64,000 bases of DNA. Origin: Lumbricus terrestris (taxonomy: Eukaryota; Annelida; Clitellata; Crassiclitellata; Lumbricidae). The stretch is taken from assembly GCA_949752735.1 (NCBI GenBank), contig OX457038.1:19953512-20017511 (forward strand), given 5' to 3'. Position numbers and translations under genes: made by a program. The notes under the pieces are model-generated. The model worked only from the letters and a program-made list of their open reading frames with translations, did no database searches and was not told where the DNA came from. Below are positions 34,747 to 46,734 of this stretch, in pieces; within the stretch, counting starts at the first letter, position 1, and each line of letters starts with the position of its first letter.

Positions 34747-34975
34747 CAGCGGCGCCCGCAGGATTTTTTTGTACGCACAGAAATTTTCGACGGAGGGACA
34801 AAGAGGGAAAAATTTTCGTTAGGGTCGCCGAAAAAACTGATGACCTTTTTTTTAGTCATCAACCTAGAATTTCCCAAAAACATACCTTTTCTATCCGCCG
34901 AAAAAACTGATGACCTTTTTTTAGCCATCGCGCTGTACGCACTTGCGTAGGTGCGTACGTCTGCGGGCGCCGCTG
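34747..34975. mobile_element. hAT-like MITE, 229 bp
   Basis: Ends CAGCGGCGCCCGCAG and CTGCGGGCGCCGCTG are perfect 15-bp inverted repeats, with TSD AAGCCATA at 34739-34746 and 34976-34983. Inside, GCCGAAAAAACTGATGACCT occurs twice (about 34826 and 34898), 72 bp apart. Confidence 0.92.
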
Positions 34976-35249
34976 AAGCCATAGCTTTAATGAATGCAGT
35001 CCTGGCAATGAACCCGATTCGAGTGCTGCACATAATTCGTGATCACGCTAATCAACGCTAATCAACGCACGCTGCCAACATTAAACTTTCATGATATAAG
35101 ATTAAGATCCATTGGAATAAAACGGTGTTGGATAAATCACTGCAAGGGGTTTCGACCAAATTAAGCAAGGCCATTCAGACGAATGCGGCAAAACTGCCTC
35201 TATTAAATTCTCACTGAAATAATTCATCCAACCTAAATAGGATGTCTTT

Positions 35250-35252
<3 letters not shown>

Positions 35253-35314
<62 letters not shown>
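35253..35314. repeat. (AT)n(GT)n microsatellite
   Basis: About 20 AT units run into about 12 GT units. Confidence 0.95.
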
Positions 35315-35315
<1 letters not shown>

Positions 35316-35856
35316 TTACGTATAGACTATATATATACAGACGTCACATATAATTAGCATTCTTGAATTTCTATGCATATTATATGAGGCTATTATAATG
35401 TCTAGGCCTACTTCATCTTTTAGTCATCAATTTTTTACGGTGGAATGAAGTCATAACTTCCAACAATAATTGCACGAATGACAATTATGATGATCAACGT
35501 AACGATCATGTCCTTTTTGTGATTTGTTAGGAGCATAAAAATATAAGCTTAGCTTTCTTAGTGATAACACTTTTGGGTGGTGCTTTATTAGAAGCTTGGA
35601 ATTTAAGGCTTACAATATAAAGCTTCAAATTTGTGGGTTTTTCTTGGGATCAAACTCGATGCTTGGGACCAGTTTTGTCGAATACATGATTTCATTGACA
35701 AGAGGCCGATGGCATCCGTGTCTCATGATGAAAAATGGACTTATGGTTTGTGAGCCCAGGTTACGGGCCGAGGGAATAAATGTTTCTGCAATGCCTGTGG
35801 GGATCCATAGAATCATGGTAGCATCATGGCGTGAAGAGCAGAACATCAGGTAGGAT

Positions 35857-37651
35857 CAGTGTTTAATCTAGACGTCTCTGGGGGGGGGGGGAAAGTCCCC
35901 CCCAGGATTGACATTTCCCCCCCAGAAAAAATGACGAAATTATATTGGTTTTTAGTTACTGCTTTCATCATTGTTTTAAATGAAGTGTTATAATATATCA
36001 TGATATAATTTATTATTATATGAATATAATGACATCATTTTACTACTATAATATATGATACTATCATGTTAAGACGACACCTTTAAATGCAGCCATTGTA
36101 ATGTGGAAATTCAAAAATTTTCTAATGGATCACTGAAACAGTACAGCTATTTTGTTAAGATGACCCCTTAAAATGCTGTCATTGCAATGTGGAAATCCAA
36201 AAATTTTCTAATGGGTCACTGAAAAAGTACAGCTATTTTCTTAAGACGACACCTTAAAATGCTGCCATTGTAATGTGGAAATTCAAAAAGATTCTAATGG
36301 GTCACTGAAACAGTACAGCTCTAATTTTTGTTAAGATGACACCTTAAAATGCTGCCATTGCAATGTGGAAATCCAAAAATTTTCTAATGGGTCAATGAAA
36401 AAGTACAGCTATTTTCTTAAGACGACACCTTAAAATGCTGCCATTGTAATGTGGAAATCCAAAAAGTTTCTAATGGGTCACTGAAAAAGTACAGCTCTTT
36501 TGTTAAGATGACACCTTAAAATGCTGCCATTGTAATGTGGAAATCCAAAAATTTTCTAATGGGTCACTGAAAAAGTACAGCCATTTTGTTAAGACGACAC
36601 CTTAAAATGCTGCCATTGTAATGTGGAAATTCAAAAATTTTCTAGTGGGTCACTGAAACAGTACAGCTATTTTGTCAAGATGACCCCTTAAAATGCTACC
36701 ATTGTAATGTGGAAATTCAAAAAGTTTCTAATGGGTCACTGAAAAAGTACATCTATTTTTTTAAGATGACTTCTTAAAATGCTGTCATTGCAATGTGGAT
36801 ATCCAAAAAATTTCTAATGGGTCACTGAAACAGTACAGCTCTAATTTTTGTTAAGTTGACACCTTAAAATGCTGCCATTGCAATGTGGAAATCCAAAAAT
36901 TTTCTAATGGGTCAATGAAAAAGTACAGCTATTTTCCTAAGACGACACCTTAAAATGCTGCCATTGTAATGTGGAAATCCAAAAAGTTTCTAATGGGTCA
37001 CTGAAAAAGTACAGCTATTTTGTTAAGACGACACCTTAAAATGCTGCCATTGTAATGTGGAAATTCAAAATTTTTCTAATGGGTCACTGAAAAAGTACAT
37101 CTATTTTTTTAAGATGAACCCTTAAAATGCTGTCATTGCAATGTGGAAATCCAAAAAGTTTCTAATGGGTCACTGAAACAGTACAGCTATTTTTTGTTAA
37201 GATGACCCCTTAAAATGCTGCCATTGTAATGTGGAAATTCAAAAATTTTCTAATGGGTGACTGAAAAAGTACAGCTATTTTCTTAAGACGACACCTTAAA
37301 ATGCTGCCATTGTAATGGGGAAATTCAAAAAGTTTCTTGTGGGTCACTGAAACAGTACAGCTATTTTGTTAAGATGACCCCTTAAAATGCTGCCATTGCA
37401 ATGTGGAAATCCAAAATTTTTCTAATGGGTCACTGAAAATGTACAGCTATTTTCTTAAGACGACACCTTAAAATGCTGCCATTGCAAAGTGGAAATTCAA
37501 AAAGTTTCTGATGGGGAGGGGTGCATCCCCATCCCTATATTCCTCCCCATCTCGGTGCTACGTGCATCACGAGCGTCCTTCGGACATTCAAATGTCTCCC
37601 CCCAGAAACCCCAATTCCCCCCCCAGAGGAGGGGGACTAGATTAAACACTG
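35857..37651. mobile_element. hAT-like element carrying a minisatellite, 1795 bp
   Basis: Perfect 15-bp ends CAGTGTTTAATCTAG and CTAGATTAAACACTG. TSD GGTAGGAT at 35849-35856 and 37652-37659. Copy B retains the empty site (CATCAGGTAGGATGCGGG, about 55433). Inside each end are G-runs and C-runs (35880-35932; 37595-37636), and the core is the tandem array at 36061-37505. No coding capacity. Confidence 0.95.
36061..37505. repeat. 86-bp tandem array, 17 units, higher-order pattern
   Basis: An anchor (CCATTG or TCATTG) recurs 17 times from 36092 to 37479, mostly 86 bp apart, with two 90-bp, one 88-bp and one 87-bp spacing. The two 90-bp variants, each followed by a unit with GGGTCAATG, lie 520 bp (six units) apart, indicating duplication of a multi-unit block. 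Confidence 0.92.
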
Positions 37652-37938
37652 GGTAGGATGCGGGATAGATTCCCGCTATCATACCAAAGGTCCACTTATT
37701 CTATCATTTGCTAGAACGTTTGATGACACTAGTCTGGATATGAATACAAAGAACTAAACATCCCAAAATGCGATATTGTAATGTGATGTGAATGAATCAG
37801 AATAAGATGTTGTACGACTATATTCACACAGTACTAACAGGAGTTTACATAACTAAATAAAGATGATAGCCTAAAGCATAATTATTATCAAGGAGAATAT
37901 TACTGAATATAATTTTGAATGGAAACGACGCTAATGAG

Positions 37939-38287
37939 CAGGGCCGTGTTTAAGGTTCTTCGAGTGTCGGTGCAAAGTGTTATAGCAGGGCTGCAGAGGC
38001 AAAGTGCCGTTCGGCAGTCTTACAAGAATACGTCATTTACAAAAATCCGCTGTTCAATAGGCTAACCTACGTGGTTTGTCGCCTTGTCGGCTGTGACGGG
38101 TCAGGAAGCAAGCACGCAACGTCGGTGAACTTAGTGAAATCAATGTTTTCTTACACTTACTGATTTTTACAAAAGGTTTAAATAACACTGAGACTCGCAA
38201 AAGACATTTGGCCAATGGCAACAAAACTCTCGGCTCAGAGGCATTCGGTGCACCGCACCGAATGGACCTATGTTAAACACGGCCCTG
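37939..38287. mobile_element. hAT-like MITE, 349 bp
   Basis: Ends CAGGGCCGTGTTTAA and TTAAACACGGCCCTG, perfect 15-bp inverted repeats. TSD CTAATGAG at 37931-37938 and 38288-38295. Non-coding. Confidence 0.93.
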
Positions 38288-38388
38288 CTAATGAGACTAA
38301 GAAGCTCAGAGGTAGTTAAATGACATTAAGAACTTTCGTTTGCATGTTATTGCCAGTGAGAAGTCTTATCGGTTACGGCATTATTCTA

Positions 38389-38515
38389 GGATTTGCACAT
38401 GTGGGGCGATTTTGACCAGGGGGATAATGACCTAGGAAAAATCGGGGGAGCGATTTTATCGGGGGTATCATGTCCGGGGGGATAATGTCCAGAGGGTTAA
38501 TGTCCGTTCCCCATA
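38389..38515. repeat. GGGGGATAATGTCC-type short repeats
   Basis: Degenerate units around GGGGGATAATGTCC with spacing of about 20 bp. A related block lies at about 56155-56260 in copy B. Confidence 0.5.
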
Positions 38516-38599
38516 ATTATGACCCTGAATAGGGCCTATGCAGGTAAAACGTTTATTTGTTCTGTGAGTAATCTGCTTTCTCACAATACTAAAACACGG

Positions 38600-38880
38600 C
38601 CCATAAAAATCAGAAGTCTCTTCATTTTCGTTCTAAAAATATTTATACTTCTTATTCTTATTCACTTCTGAAGGTCTTAATTCCACTTCATATTCTATTC
38701 TCATTCTTAAAATAATTATAGGCTACTTCTTATTTTTATTCACTTCTGAAGGTCTTAATTCCACTTCTTAGTCTACTCTATTCTCGTTCTTAGAATAATT
38801 TTTATTCTACTTCTACTGAATGAAAATGATTAATAATTATTAATCTTAGTCTACTTCTTATTCACGAAAATATCACTGGT
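38600..38880. mobile_element. partial hAT-like element of the 5881 family
   Basis: Ends in AAAATATCACTG (38868-38879), the same end as at 7244, and has similar TTCGTTCTA/CTTATT subterminal composition. Two tandem units around CACTTCTGAAGGTCTTAATT are present. The left end was not found, so it is partial. Confidence 0.5.
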
Positions 38881-39436
38881 AGGGAACATTACAGAGAACA
38901 GAGGTAGCTAACAAATAGGACATAGGCACAGACCATCAAAGAACTTAGGCACAGAACGTAGCACGTGAAGGGTAAACAAAAATAGGTATTCAAATTACAG
39001 TAGCCTACACTGTCTCTGGACAACCCTTGTGACCCGACCCAGCGATCCGAATAAGCTGGTGTCCCGCGTTTCGTTTAGCATTGTAAATTGTTTGCCCATT
39101 ATAACAATGTTATTTTTCATCAATCCTACTTCTGTTTAAGCATAACTTAGTTACTTAGGACTCAGTCTTCGGAATTAGGCTACCTTTATATTATAGGCCT
39201 AAGTATTGCACTGCGTACATAATATTTCCACACAGAGACGCAATATCTGTTTTATATAGGCTACCGCTCATTTAAGCCCTCACAAATTATAATTATAACC
39301 ATTGCAATAGCGATGTATCCAGCAGACGGCGAAGATAATGTTTTGTAAGGTGTAAACATTGCGATGGTTCGTAGCCTACTCTTCTGATTTACAACTTAAA
39401 ACCGTTTTTGCGTTTTCGTCGGTGCCTACCTTGAGC

Positions 39437-39641
39437 GGCGTATAGGCTAATTGCAGAACACGGGACCGCTAGTTTTTAGCGATTTTAGTATAATATAGTA
39501 TATAGTATTTAATGACGACACTAACCCTAACACTAACCCTAACTGACACTCACGACGCTTAACCTGACCCTAACCGACCCTCACGACGCTAACCCTGACC
39601 ATAACCGCTAAACTAGCGGTCCCATGTTCTGCAATTACGCC
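39437..39641. mobile_element. inverted-repeat element with telomere-like core (copy A)
   Basis: Left end TAATTGCAGAACACGGGACC GCTAG and right end CTAGCGGTCCCATGTTCTGC AATTA are inverted repeats of about 35 bp with few mismatches. The core carries CTAACCCTAACACTAACCC and degenerate CCCTAA/CACGACGCT units. The same element sits at 57262-57500 in copy B, so it predates the duplication. Class not known. Confidence 0.7.
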
Positions 39642-40282
39642 ATTCCGGCGGATGAAATACAAACAAATAGTAGCGTAAATGCAAGATTTAACGACGATTT
39701 CAAGCTAAAATTAAATTCGAATAAACCTCGCAATGAAACTAGCGATGTGGCAAACGGCATTTCGTGACGTCACAGGCTGTTTATTTTCGTTGTATAGGTC
39801 ACGGTTGAATATCGTCGAATACCCGCCCCTTGTTGCTCGTTTTAAAGAGAAGCGAGTGTGGTAGTGATAGGCCTTGTGGGATTTATGACTAAGAAAATCG
39901 ACGTCACTACGAATTGAATGGAGAGCAAGGTGAGATCGGTTGATTTTAATTAAACAGCTTTGTTAAAACTTAGGCCTAGTTCACGTTGCTAAATTCGCAA
40001 ACCGCTCCATAGCCATTGTCGTTCCACTTCTTTGGAGCAAACTTCCGCAAACTTACGGCAAACTTCCGACCCATCATACGAGCTCACTAAAACTCCACCT
40101 CTCGCTATCTCTTGATTCTCTCCACATGTCTTTCACTCAAAACTGAAAACATTGCTCTTTCACAAATCCTATCTTATATCTTCCTCTTCTCCTCACATCC
40201 CTCGTCATTTCAACTCTAAACATCACCCACCTTATCCGTCCATCTGTCTGCCTGCCTGACTCTCCGGACTTGACCCGCTGCC
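39642..40282. other. no gene; shared with copy B to about 40150
   Basis: Similar to 57500-57990 until about CACTCAAAACTG. No ORF. Several clean TAGGCCTA presence/absence differences from copy B fall here. Confidence 0.5.
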
Positions 40283-42153
40283 TAGGGTGTCCCAAAAAAA
40301 CTTGTTCTTGAAATTCTTAGGTCTCTCCAGTCAAAATGTTTCCTATGGAGATGATAATATTTGTGTAATTTTTTCGAATTTTTTAAATAATTTTTAGGGG
40401 TCCCCCCAGGAGTAATCTTCTAATTGACTGAAATTCGAAAAAAATTATATATGCACAGACTTTCCATATATTATTAGAATTTGGAATATTATTTAACCAT
40501 TATTGACTACTATAATAATTCGAGCAGTTATTCAAAAAATAGTTTACTTTGAGATGGCATATTGGTACACAGTACCAAATGTGAGATAGTTACATGCTTG
40601 GTCCAATCAGTAGTTCACTACATCGGAAGAAGTGACTCAAGTGAGTCATGGTTGCAATTTGGGAAGTACTTTTGATGTTTTTCAACAGCTTGCAATTAGA
40701 ACTGTTCATGACTGTCATTTGTTATGGCATTAAATGTCTATATCAGGCACAGCCATTGACACATGCCAAGTTGTTCACGATTACAATGGCTCAATTGAAC
40801 GATTTTCCAGATGGTTAAACAGCAGGACTCCCTAGAAAGCTGTCGTCAATGCCGGTAGTCTGGAAAAAGCTTTGATATATAGCTCTGGTAAAGTTGTGGA
40901 AGAAACTTCGCCAAGTGAGATCCAATTTTGGGGTCATGTGTAGTATGAGAGTTGCCTCCTTGTGTGGTGTTAAGAGATCGGAAAACAATTCAAGAGTTGC
41001 ATGCTCTGGACTGAAGTATCAAGAATGCCATTGCATTACTTTAAGTGCAGTAATACTGAGACCATGCAGGATAATCATATGCTTGTAATCTTCTAACTAA
41101 CATGATGCAATTAAATGGAGCATCAGCTGAGGTCGGACAGTGCGCCAGGATAGGATGTAGGCTCACATTGATACAACAAAAATGGTTAAAGTGTTTCAAT
41201 TACATGTGAATCATTATCTGTTAATACAGATGACAGTCTCGTTTCCATAGAACAGCAACTCCATTTTCATTGAGTAATTTAACGGCCTTTGTCATACGAC
41301 GTACTCTATCTGAAGAGCATCAAACTTGCAAATACCAGCTATGTTTGGTACACACATCCCACCATTAACTCAGCAAATGTAAAGAACTCATGGAAATCCT
41401 CCATAGGGTGATGCTCTGTGAGCATGATCCAAAAAGCAAGTTTTAAAGCCCTCAGTTAACAATAATTATCTCTTTGGATTTGTTGCTGCAGAAATTGACG
41501 TTTGTTTAATTTGAACCAGTTTTATCAAACATCTTGAAAACACAGAATATCTGCAGCCTTGTAGATGGTCAAAGACATGTATAAAAGTCGCTGGAAAGCA
41601 TCACCTCAAAGATAGTACATGTTCTCATATAGATGGTCAATTAATCAACTTTGACAGTGCTTTAGTTTTACTGTGGCTTGCCATGACAATAAAATTAACC
41701 AATATTGTAATATATAAAATATGTAACCATTAATCCATATTTGCATTAGGGCCTATGTAACAGACTGTAGTGAAAAGGATATATCAAACAGTCTGAAATT
41801 TCGTTTTGCACACTTAACGAAATGGCTGCTCCATACATACAAACCCACGAAACAGCAGCTCTGCATGAAATTATATGTATATATGTAATATTATATATAT
41901 ATATACATGTACGTATATATAGCATATACATCTGCAAAAACCCAAGGTTCATGAAATTACGTATGAGTGATATTGATAATGATAGCGGCAGACCACAGTA
42001 TATTTTTATGATATCTTATAACCCTATGGGGGGACCCCTAAATATTCTTGAAAAAAGTTTAAATTTTTTCCCTAAAGTTATTTTCCACCAATGATACTTT
42101 TTGGCTGGAGAGACTTAGCAATTTCAAAAATAACCTCGAATTGGGACACCCTA
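40283..42153. mobile_element. DNA transposon with long inverted repeats, degenerate
   Basis: TAGGGTGTCCCAA at 40283 is mirrored by TTGGGACACCCTA ending at 42153. Similarity between the ends (AAATTCTTAGGTCTCTCCAG; TTTAGGGGTCCCCCC) runs inward about 130 bp. CCGCTGCC flanks both sides (40275-40282, 42154-42161). Alternatively TA is the duplication, as in Tc1/mariner, with a local CCGCTGCCTA repeat. No transposase could be read. Absent from copy B. Confidence 0.75.
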
Positions 42154-43015
42154 CCGCTGCCTATCGATTTTGTTTTGATTAAGTGCCTTTGAATAAGCTG
42201 GTTCCCGCGACTTCGCATTTGTGGGCGCTGTAGAAGTCTCGGGATTACGATTACGATTATATTATTTTACATTGTCAGTTTGAAACGGAAGCTAAGTTAA
42301 TGAAATTAGGCAAAATTGTTTGCCTGACTGGAAGTTAGATTGCTGAAAAGTGACTTCGCTTCAATAGAATCTGGATCGAAGAAATGCTTGCCTAAAATGC
42401 AAAGAATCTTGTACTAAAAGAACTTGGGGTGTGATTCGGTTTTTCCGGATTGCTTTAGCGTTCTAAATTAATCGCTTGGCACAGCATGATTATGTTTCAT
42501 CAGTGCGGCTTCTTCTTTGGCATGAATATCCTTTTCATCAATCCAGCTTCCATTTGGACAAAAATTCGTTCCATCAATCCAGCTTCTATTTTGGCAACAA
42601 CTATTTTTATCAGTTCAGGTTCTGTTTTCATAACACGTGATGTTATATCCAGCTCAAGTTTCATCAAGAATTTTTTCAGCGATCCCACTTCTATTTAGGT
42701 AAAACTATCCTCATCAATACGACTTCCAAAGAGAATTTTTCAGCAGTCACCTTTGGTCTGGAGTAGGCCTATCAACAGATGAGTAAATGACCAGTCATTC
42801 CGAAGTCGGATAGATTAATTTCTTTTGGTTAAATAGAAGTTGGATTTGTGACAATAAATCTAACCTTAGACATAATTTCGATTGACGAAATAATGTTTTC
42901 GTTAGACTAGGGCTGCCAACCGTCTCGGATTCGCCGGGACAGTCCCGGAATCGGCCTAGCTGTGCATCCCGCGTCCCGGATTGATCTCAAATTGTCCCGG
43001 GATTTGTGGTAGAGA
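42154..43015. other. no gene; degenerate short repeats
   Basis: A unit around ATCAATCCAGCTTC recurs degenerately at 42530-42700. GGGCTGCCAACCGTCTCGGA (about 42909) resembles a hAT-type end but no partner end was found. Confidence 0.4.
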
Positions 43016-43040
43016 TGTATAAAGATTGGTCTCGTAACAA

Positions 43041-43550
43041 TTGGTACCGGTAACGCATAACGCATATTTGATCTGCAGCAGTGCAGCACGCTTGGTTGGT
43101 GGCATTTCCCGATTTGCTCACGTTTCTACCTTAATGAGGGACGACCTCCACTGGCTCCCACTGCAGCAACGCATTTCTGATAGAGTGTCGTCTATTGCTT
43201 GGCGCTGCATTCTGTCTCAAACTCCATCCTACCTATGTGAGCTTTTTACTCCAGTCTCAGTTTCTCTGGGTCGTCGTTCGCTGCGGTCAGCTGCCCGCGG
43301 TGACTATCTTGTCCCTTTTTGTCGTACCGCTACTATGCAGCAAAGAGCATTTTCCGTGGTGGGTCCAGCTATCTTGGATGGCCTCCCTGCGGCTCTCCGT
43401 TCGCTTCCCCGTGACTCTGCATGCTGGCTCTTTCTACCGTCTTTCTACCGTCTTCTCGAGACCTTTCTTTTTGACCAGGCCTGGGTTGGGAGCGCCTCTA
43501 AGTAGCGATCTTGAAGGGGCGCTATATAAATTTATGTGATTGATTGATTG
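43041..43550 (+). pseudogene. LINE ORF2 C-terminus and 3' end
   Basis: Plus-strand frame: PSYLCELFTPVSVSLGRRSL, then TATMQQRAFSVVGPAI, then LETFLFDQAW and stop, followed by GGGGCGCTATATAAATTTAT and (GATT)n. Only the tail of a CR1/L2-like element is present. It lies inside a block bounded by a 31-bp direct repeat (43016 and 44094). Confidence 0.7.
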
Positions 43551-43629
43551 ATTATGATATGCGTTATGCACATCATTAGTAACTCAAAATCAGACAGATA
43601 TTCATTCAGAACATCCTGTAAACTTGAAC

Positions 43630-43830
43630 TTCAGCCGTCCTCGCCGCGAGGGTTGGCCGCATCATGAATTATCCTTTTCCATTCTTGTTGAACTTCCGTG
43701 CTCCTCATGATCTGCTCCATCGTGATTCCATTCCAGGCTCGAATGTTATCCATCCATGTCATATTAGGTCTACCTCTTCCTAGCCCACCTGGTACCATGC
43801 CCTGTATCAGATCTTTTTCTATGCAGCTTC
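43630..43830 (-). pseudogene. LINE C-terminal tail, second family
   Basis: Minus-strand reading gives GRGRPNMTWMDNIRAWNG, then EWKRIIHDAANPRGEDG and stop, the RT tail ending in the PR-EDG signature also seen at 55649-55818. Confidence 0.65.
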
Positions 43831-45420
43831 CTTTTTCCTAATTATATGACCATAATATCCCATCTTCCTCTCTTTTTCTGTAAACTAGACAAGATTAAAA
43901 TCCCCAGCAGTATTGCAGTTATCCACTGCCTGATCTGCTTGTACAATACCAATCATTAACTGATGTATCAGAAGTCACCGGACCAGATACATGTGCTTTC
44001 ATGCTCTCATACTTGCGCCTCTTTGTATGACTTGCAAACTAGACAGAACTCTGCAACATTTCTTCTAGCCGAGACTTTCAATTAAATATGAACTGTATGA
44101 AGATTGGTCTCGTAACAATTGGTAATCTTTGTTATTCCTGTGGTCATAATTATGCATCTGGGTATTTGTATTTGAAATGACACACTCCATCACTAGCGGC
44201 CGTCTCTCCTATAATCAGAGGGCACAATTCCATCACCTCCTCCTCTTGCTGACGATTGCTTGCTTGCAATGATCAGTTGAAATGATAATGAGTCGTCTTC
44301 CATAATTTGCTTTACCATGCAGGATAGTGAACTTCCTTTCTGCGAAGCTCATGTGAGCCAATACGCATTCTGCTTTGAAGATTGAAAGGCTGTTTCTCTG
44401 CTCTATCTTCGTGTAAGCCTTGAGGACGAGTATTCGAATATTCAGCTGTTTTATCTATCTTACTTGTCGTCGCCTTCATCACTATCCTTTTCGTCATCAT
44501 TCCGGTCCCCGCTGTTGTAATCTCTAGTTGCCTGGTTACTCGAAGTAGACCCTTAAGCAGATTTCCTTAGCATTTCCTGCTCCAACCAGGCCCTTCTTGT
44601 GTCATCTTCTGCTCTGAAACTCTTGCCTCGGTCGTATAAAGATCCCTGTCGACATGCTCAATTGCTCATTTCACTGATCCACCAAAAACCTTTTACACTG
44701 GTCAATTTTTAAGAACATGTTTGGGTTTTCTTATTTGTAACATCAAGTAGCGTATAACATGCACTTCCAACAAATGCTGCTCGCTTTATCGTGTGGCTGA
44801 GAGTACTTGCTTTTGTTTTCTCTGTGAGATTATACTTCTGAACAAAACCCCTTGCTTTGACACTTTGTTCGACTGAAATGCTCTAGGAATTCTTGCTTTA
44901 GGCCTATTCAAAATGCTTTGATCAAAGTGGCAGTTTAGCTCAATTGTCAATCAAGCTGTCTGATGCAGTCCTCTTAAAACTTGATATGAAGAAAAATGGA
45001 AAAGGGTATTTTGCGTGTGACCTCCTCTGTGCAACACACTTATTGGATGGTTTTCTTTTGGTTTCCCTACTGGCCAGATTTCTGTCTTCAACCTTGTGAC
45101 AGAAGTGCAAAAGTTTTCTTCCATTGGAATTCTCTGCCTTTTGAACTTACTTGTGTATCTACAATGTACCAGTTCTAATAGGCCTACAAGTTGAAATTAT
45201 TTCGTTTAGATACGATTGTATAAATGCACAAAATGGTTTTGTTTTGACGTGCATTGCTTACACGTGCACTGTTGTGTCCTTTTTGCTGTTGTGTTTTTTC
45301 ACTTGTTTGAGTTACATAACTTGCATTCAATGTACTTTGATATTATAACTTGTAAAATGGAATAGAATGTGTTTCACCTTGATGATATACAATTGTCTAA
45401 AAACCAACACTGCTGTCATA
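43830..45420. other. no gene recognised
   Basis: From about 44328 it aligns with copy B (58010-59100). Short frames only. The matching frames in A and B (for example 44996-45178 and 58662-58847) reflect DNA identity, not coding constraint that I can show. Confidence 0.5.
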
Positions 45421-45424
45421 TTCA

Positions 45425-46734
45425 TCATCAACAACCGTGGGCTCAATGCCCGTAGGTGTCCGGTGCTTTCTTCACAATGTCCCTCCACTCGAGTCTGTCT
45501 TGAGCCGCATGTCCCAGCTTCTGTAGGTCTTTTCTACACCAATCGATAATGTCGTCGGCCCACTCTCGATACGGCCTTCCTCTTTTGTTGTTGCCCTTCA
45601 TTATTCCAAACACCGGAGTCTTGTTCTTTCTGTCGTCTTTTATTCTGCAGATGTGTCCGAACAATCTCAGTTTTCGTTGGATAACCTCCCGCATAGGGTT
45701 CTCGGTCAAATCCACCCTTTTGTAGACCCCTTCATTGCTTTTCTTCTGTGTCCATCCTATCCTCAAGATTTTCATTTTCTCTCAAATGCTAACACTCTTC
45801 CTTGCGACGAATCTTTCATTAGTACCCATGTCTCGCATCCATACATCATGCTGCTGAGCACACATGTCTTTAATACCTCCAACTTTGTTTTGTGCTAATT
45901 TATTTGCTTTTCCAACTTTTCTCCATAGATTTCAACACCGATGTTTCCGTTGCAATTCGTATCTCTTTCACTCTTGCAAACTAGGTCAAATCATAATGGC
46001 ACATTGCTTCCAAGTTAAGTAAACCTCTCTACGTTCTCCGGGTGTATTCCTTCCACCATTATCTGCTGCATGATGTCTTTATCGATAAATACCATCGTTT
46101 TTGTCTTATCAAAGTTCATGAACAGTCCATGTTTCTTTGCTTCCACATTCAGTATTTGGGTTGTATTCCATTTCTGCTGGATCCTCCTCAATGATGTCGA
46201 CATCATCTGCAAAGTGTAAGTTGTTTATGCGCATCTCCTGAGCCGAAACTCCTCCTCCCTTGCTCTTGACCTTTTCTATTGCACGTTACAAGTCTGATAT
46301 GAGGACTGTAGGTGACATTGGATCACCTTGTCTCATGCCCCTGTTGGTTCTGAACCTCTGCCCCAACTCTCCACACATTCTGACTGCCACCTGTGATGTG
46401 CCATTTATATCTCGGAGCAGCTGGATCAGTTTGTTGTCGACCCCGTACGGTTGTAGGACCGCCCATGTCACATTCTGGTCCACACTGTCAAACGCCTTCT
46501 TGAAGTCAATGAAGCAGTTGTAGATCTTATTGTTCTTTCGTCGTGCCTTTTCTGCTAAGAACCTTAATGCCAAAATTTGTTGTACCGTATACTTTTGTCC
46601 TTCCGAAATCCCGCCTGCTCGTCCGCCAGATGGTTTTTCCATGTGGTTTCTTAATCTCTCCGCCAGAACCATCATCAGCACCTTGCCCAAGTGGCTTCTC
46701 AACGCAATAGTGCGATAGTTGTTGCATTCTAATG
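45425..46734 (-). pseudogene. LINE RT and C-terminus, copy A, 3' part
   Basis: On the minus strand: RT palm (CFIDFKKAFDSVDQNV, RGMRQGDPMSPTV), then LFMNFDKTKTMVF, then the tail GRPYREWADDIIDWC and AQDRLEWRDIVKKAP. Several frame changes separate these pieces, so it is inactive. It is a different family from the 15-kb CR1/L2-like LINE. Its position is shared with 59105-60660, so it was inserted before the segmental duplication. Confidence 0.8.

Noticed and set aside
36061..37505. CRISPR or centromeric satellite
   Set aside because: No spacers, and the array is confined within a hAT-like element with perfect ends and TSD.
39520..39600. True interstitial telomere
   Set aside because: CCCTAA units are few and degenerate and sit inside an inverted-repeat element.
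42909..42990. hAT end GGGCTGCCAACCGTCTCGGA
   Set aside because: No matching opposite end or target duplication was found in the window, so no element could be delimited.
44996..45178. Small frames conserved between copies A and B as genes
   Set aside because: Conservation is fully explained by recent DNA duplication; neither motif nor codon bias supports coding.
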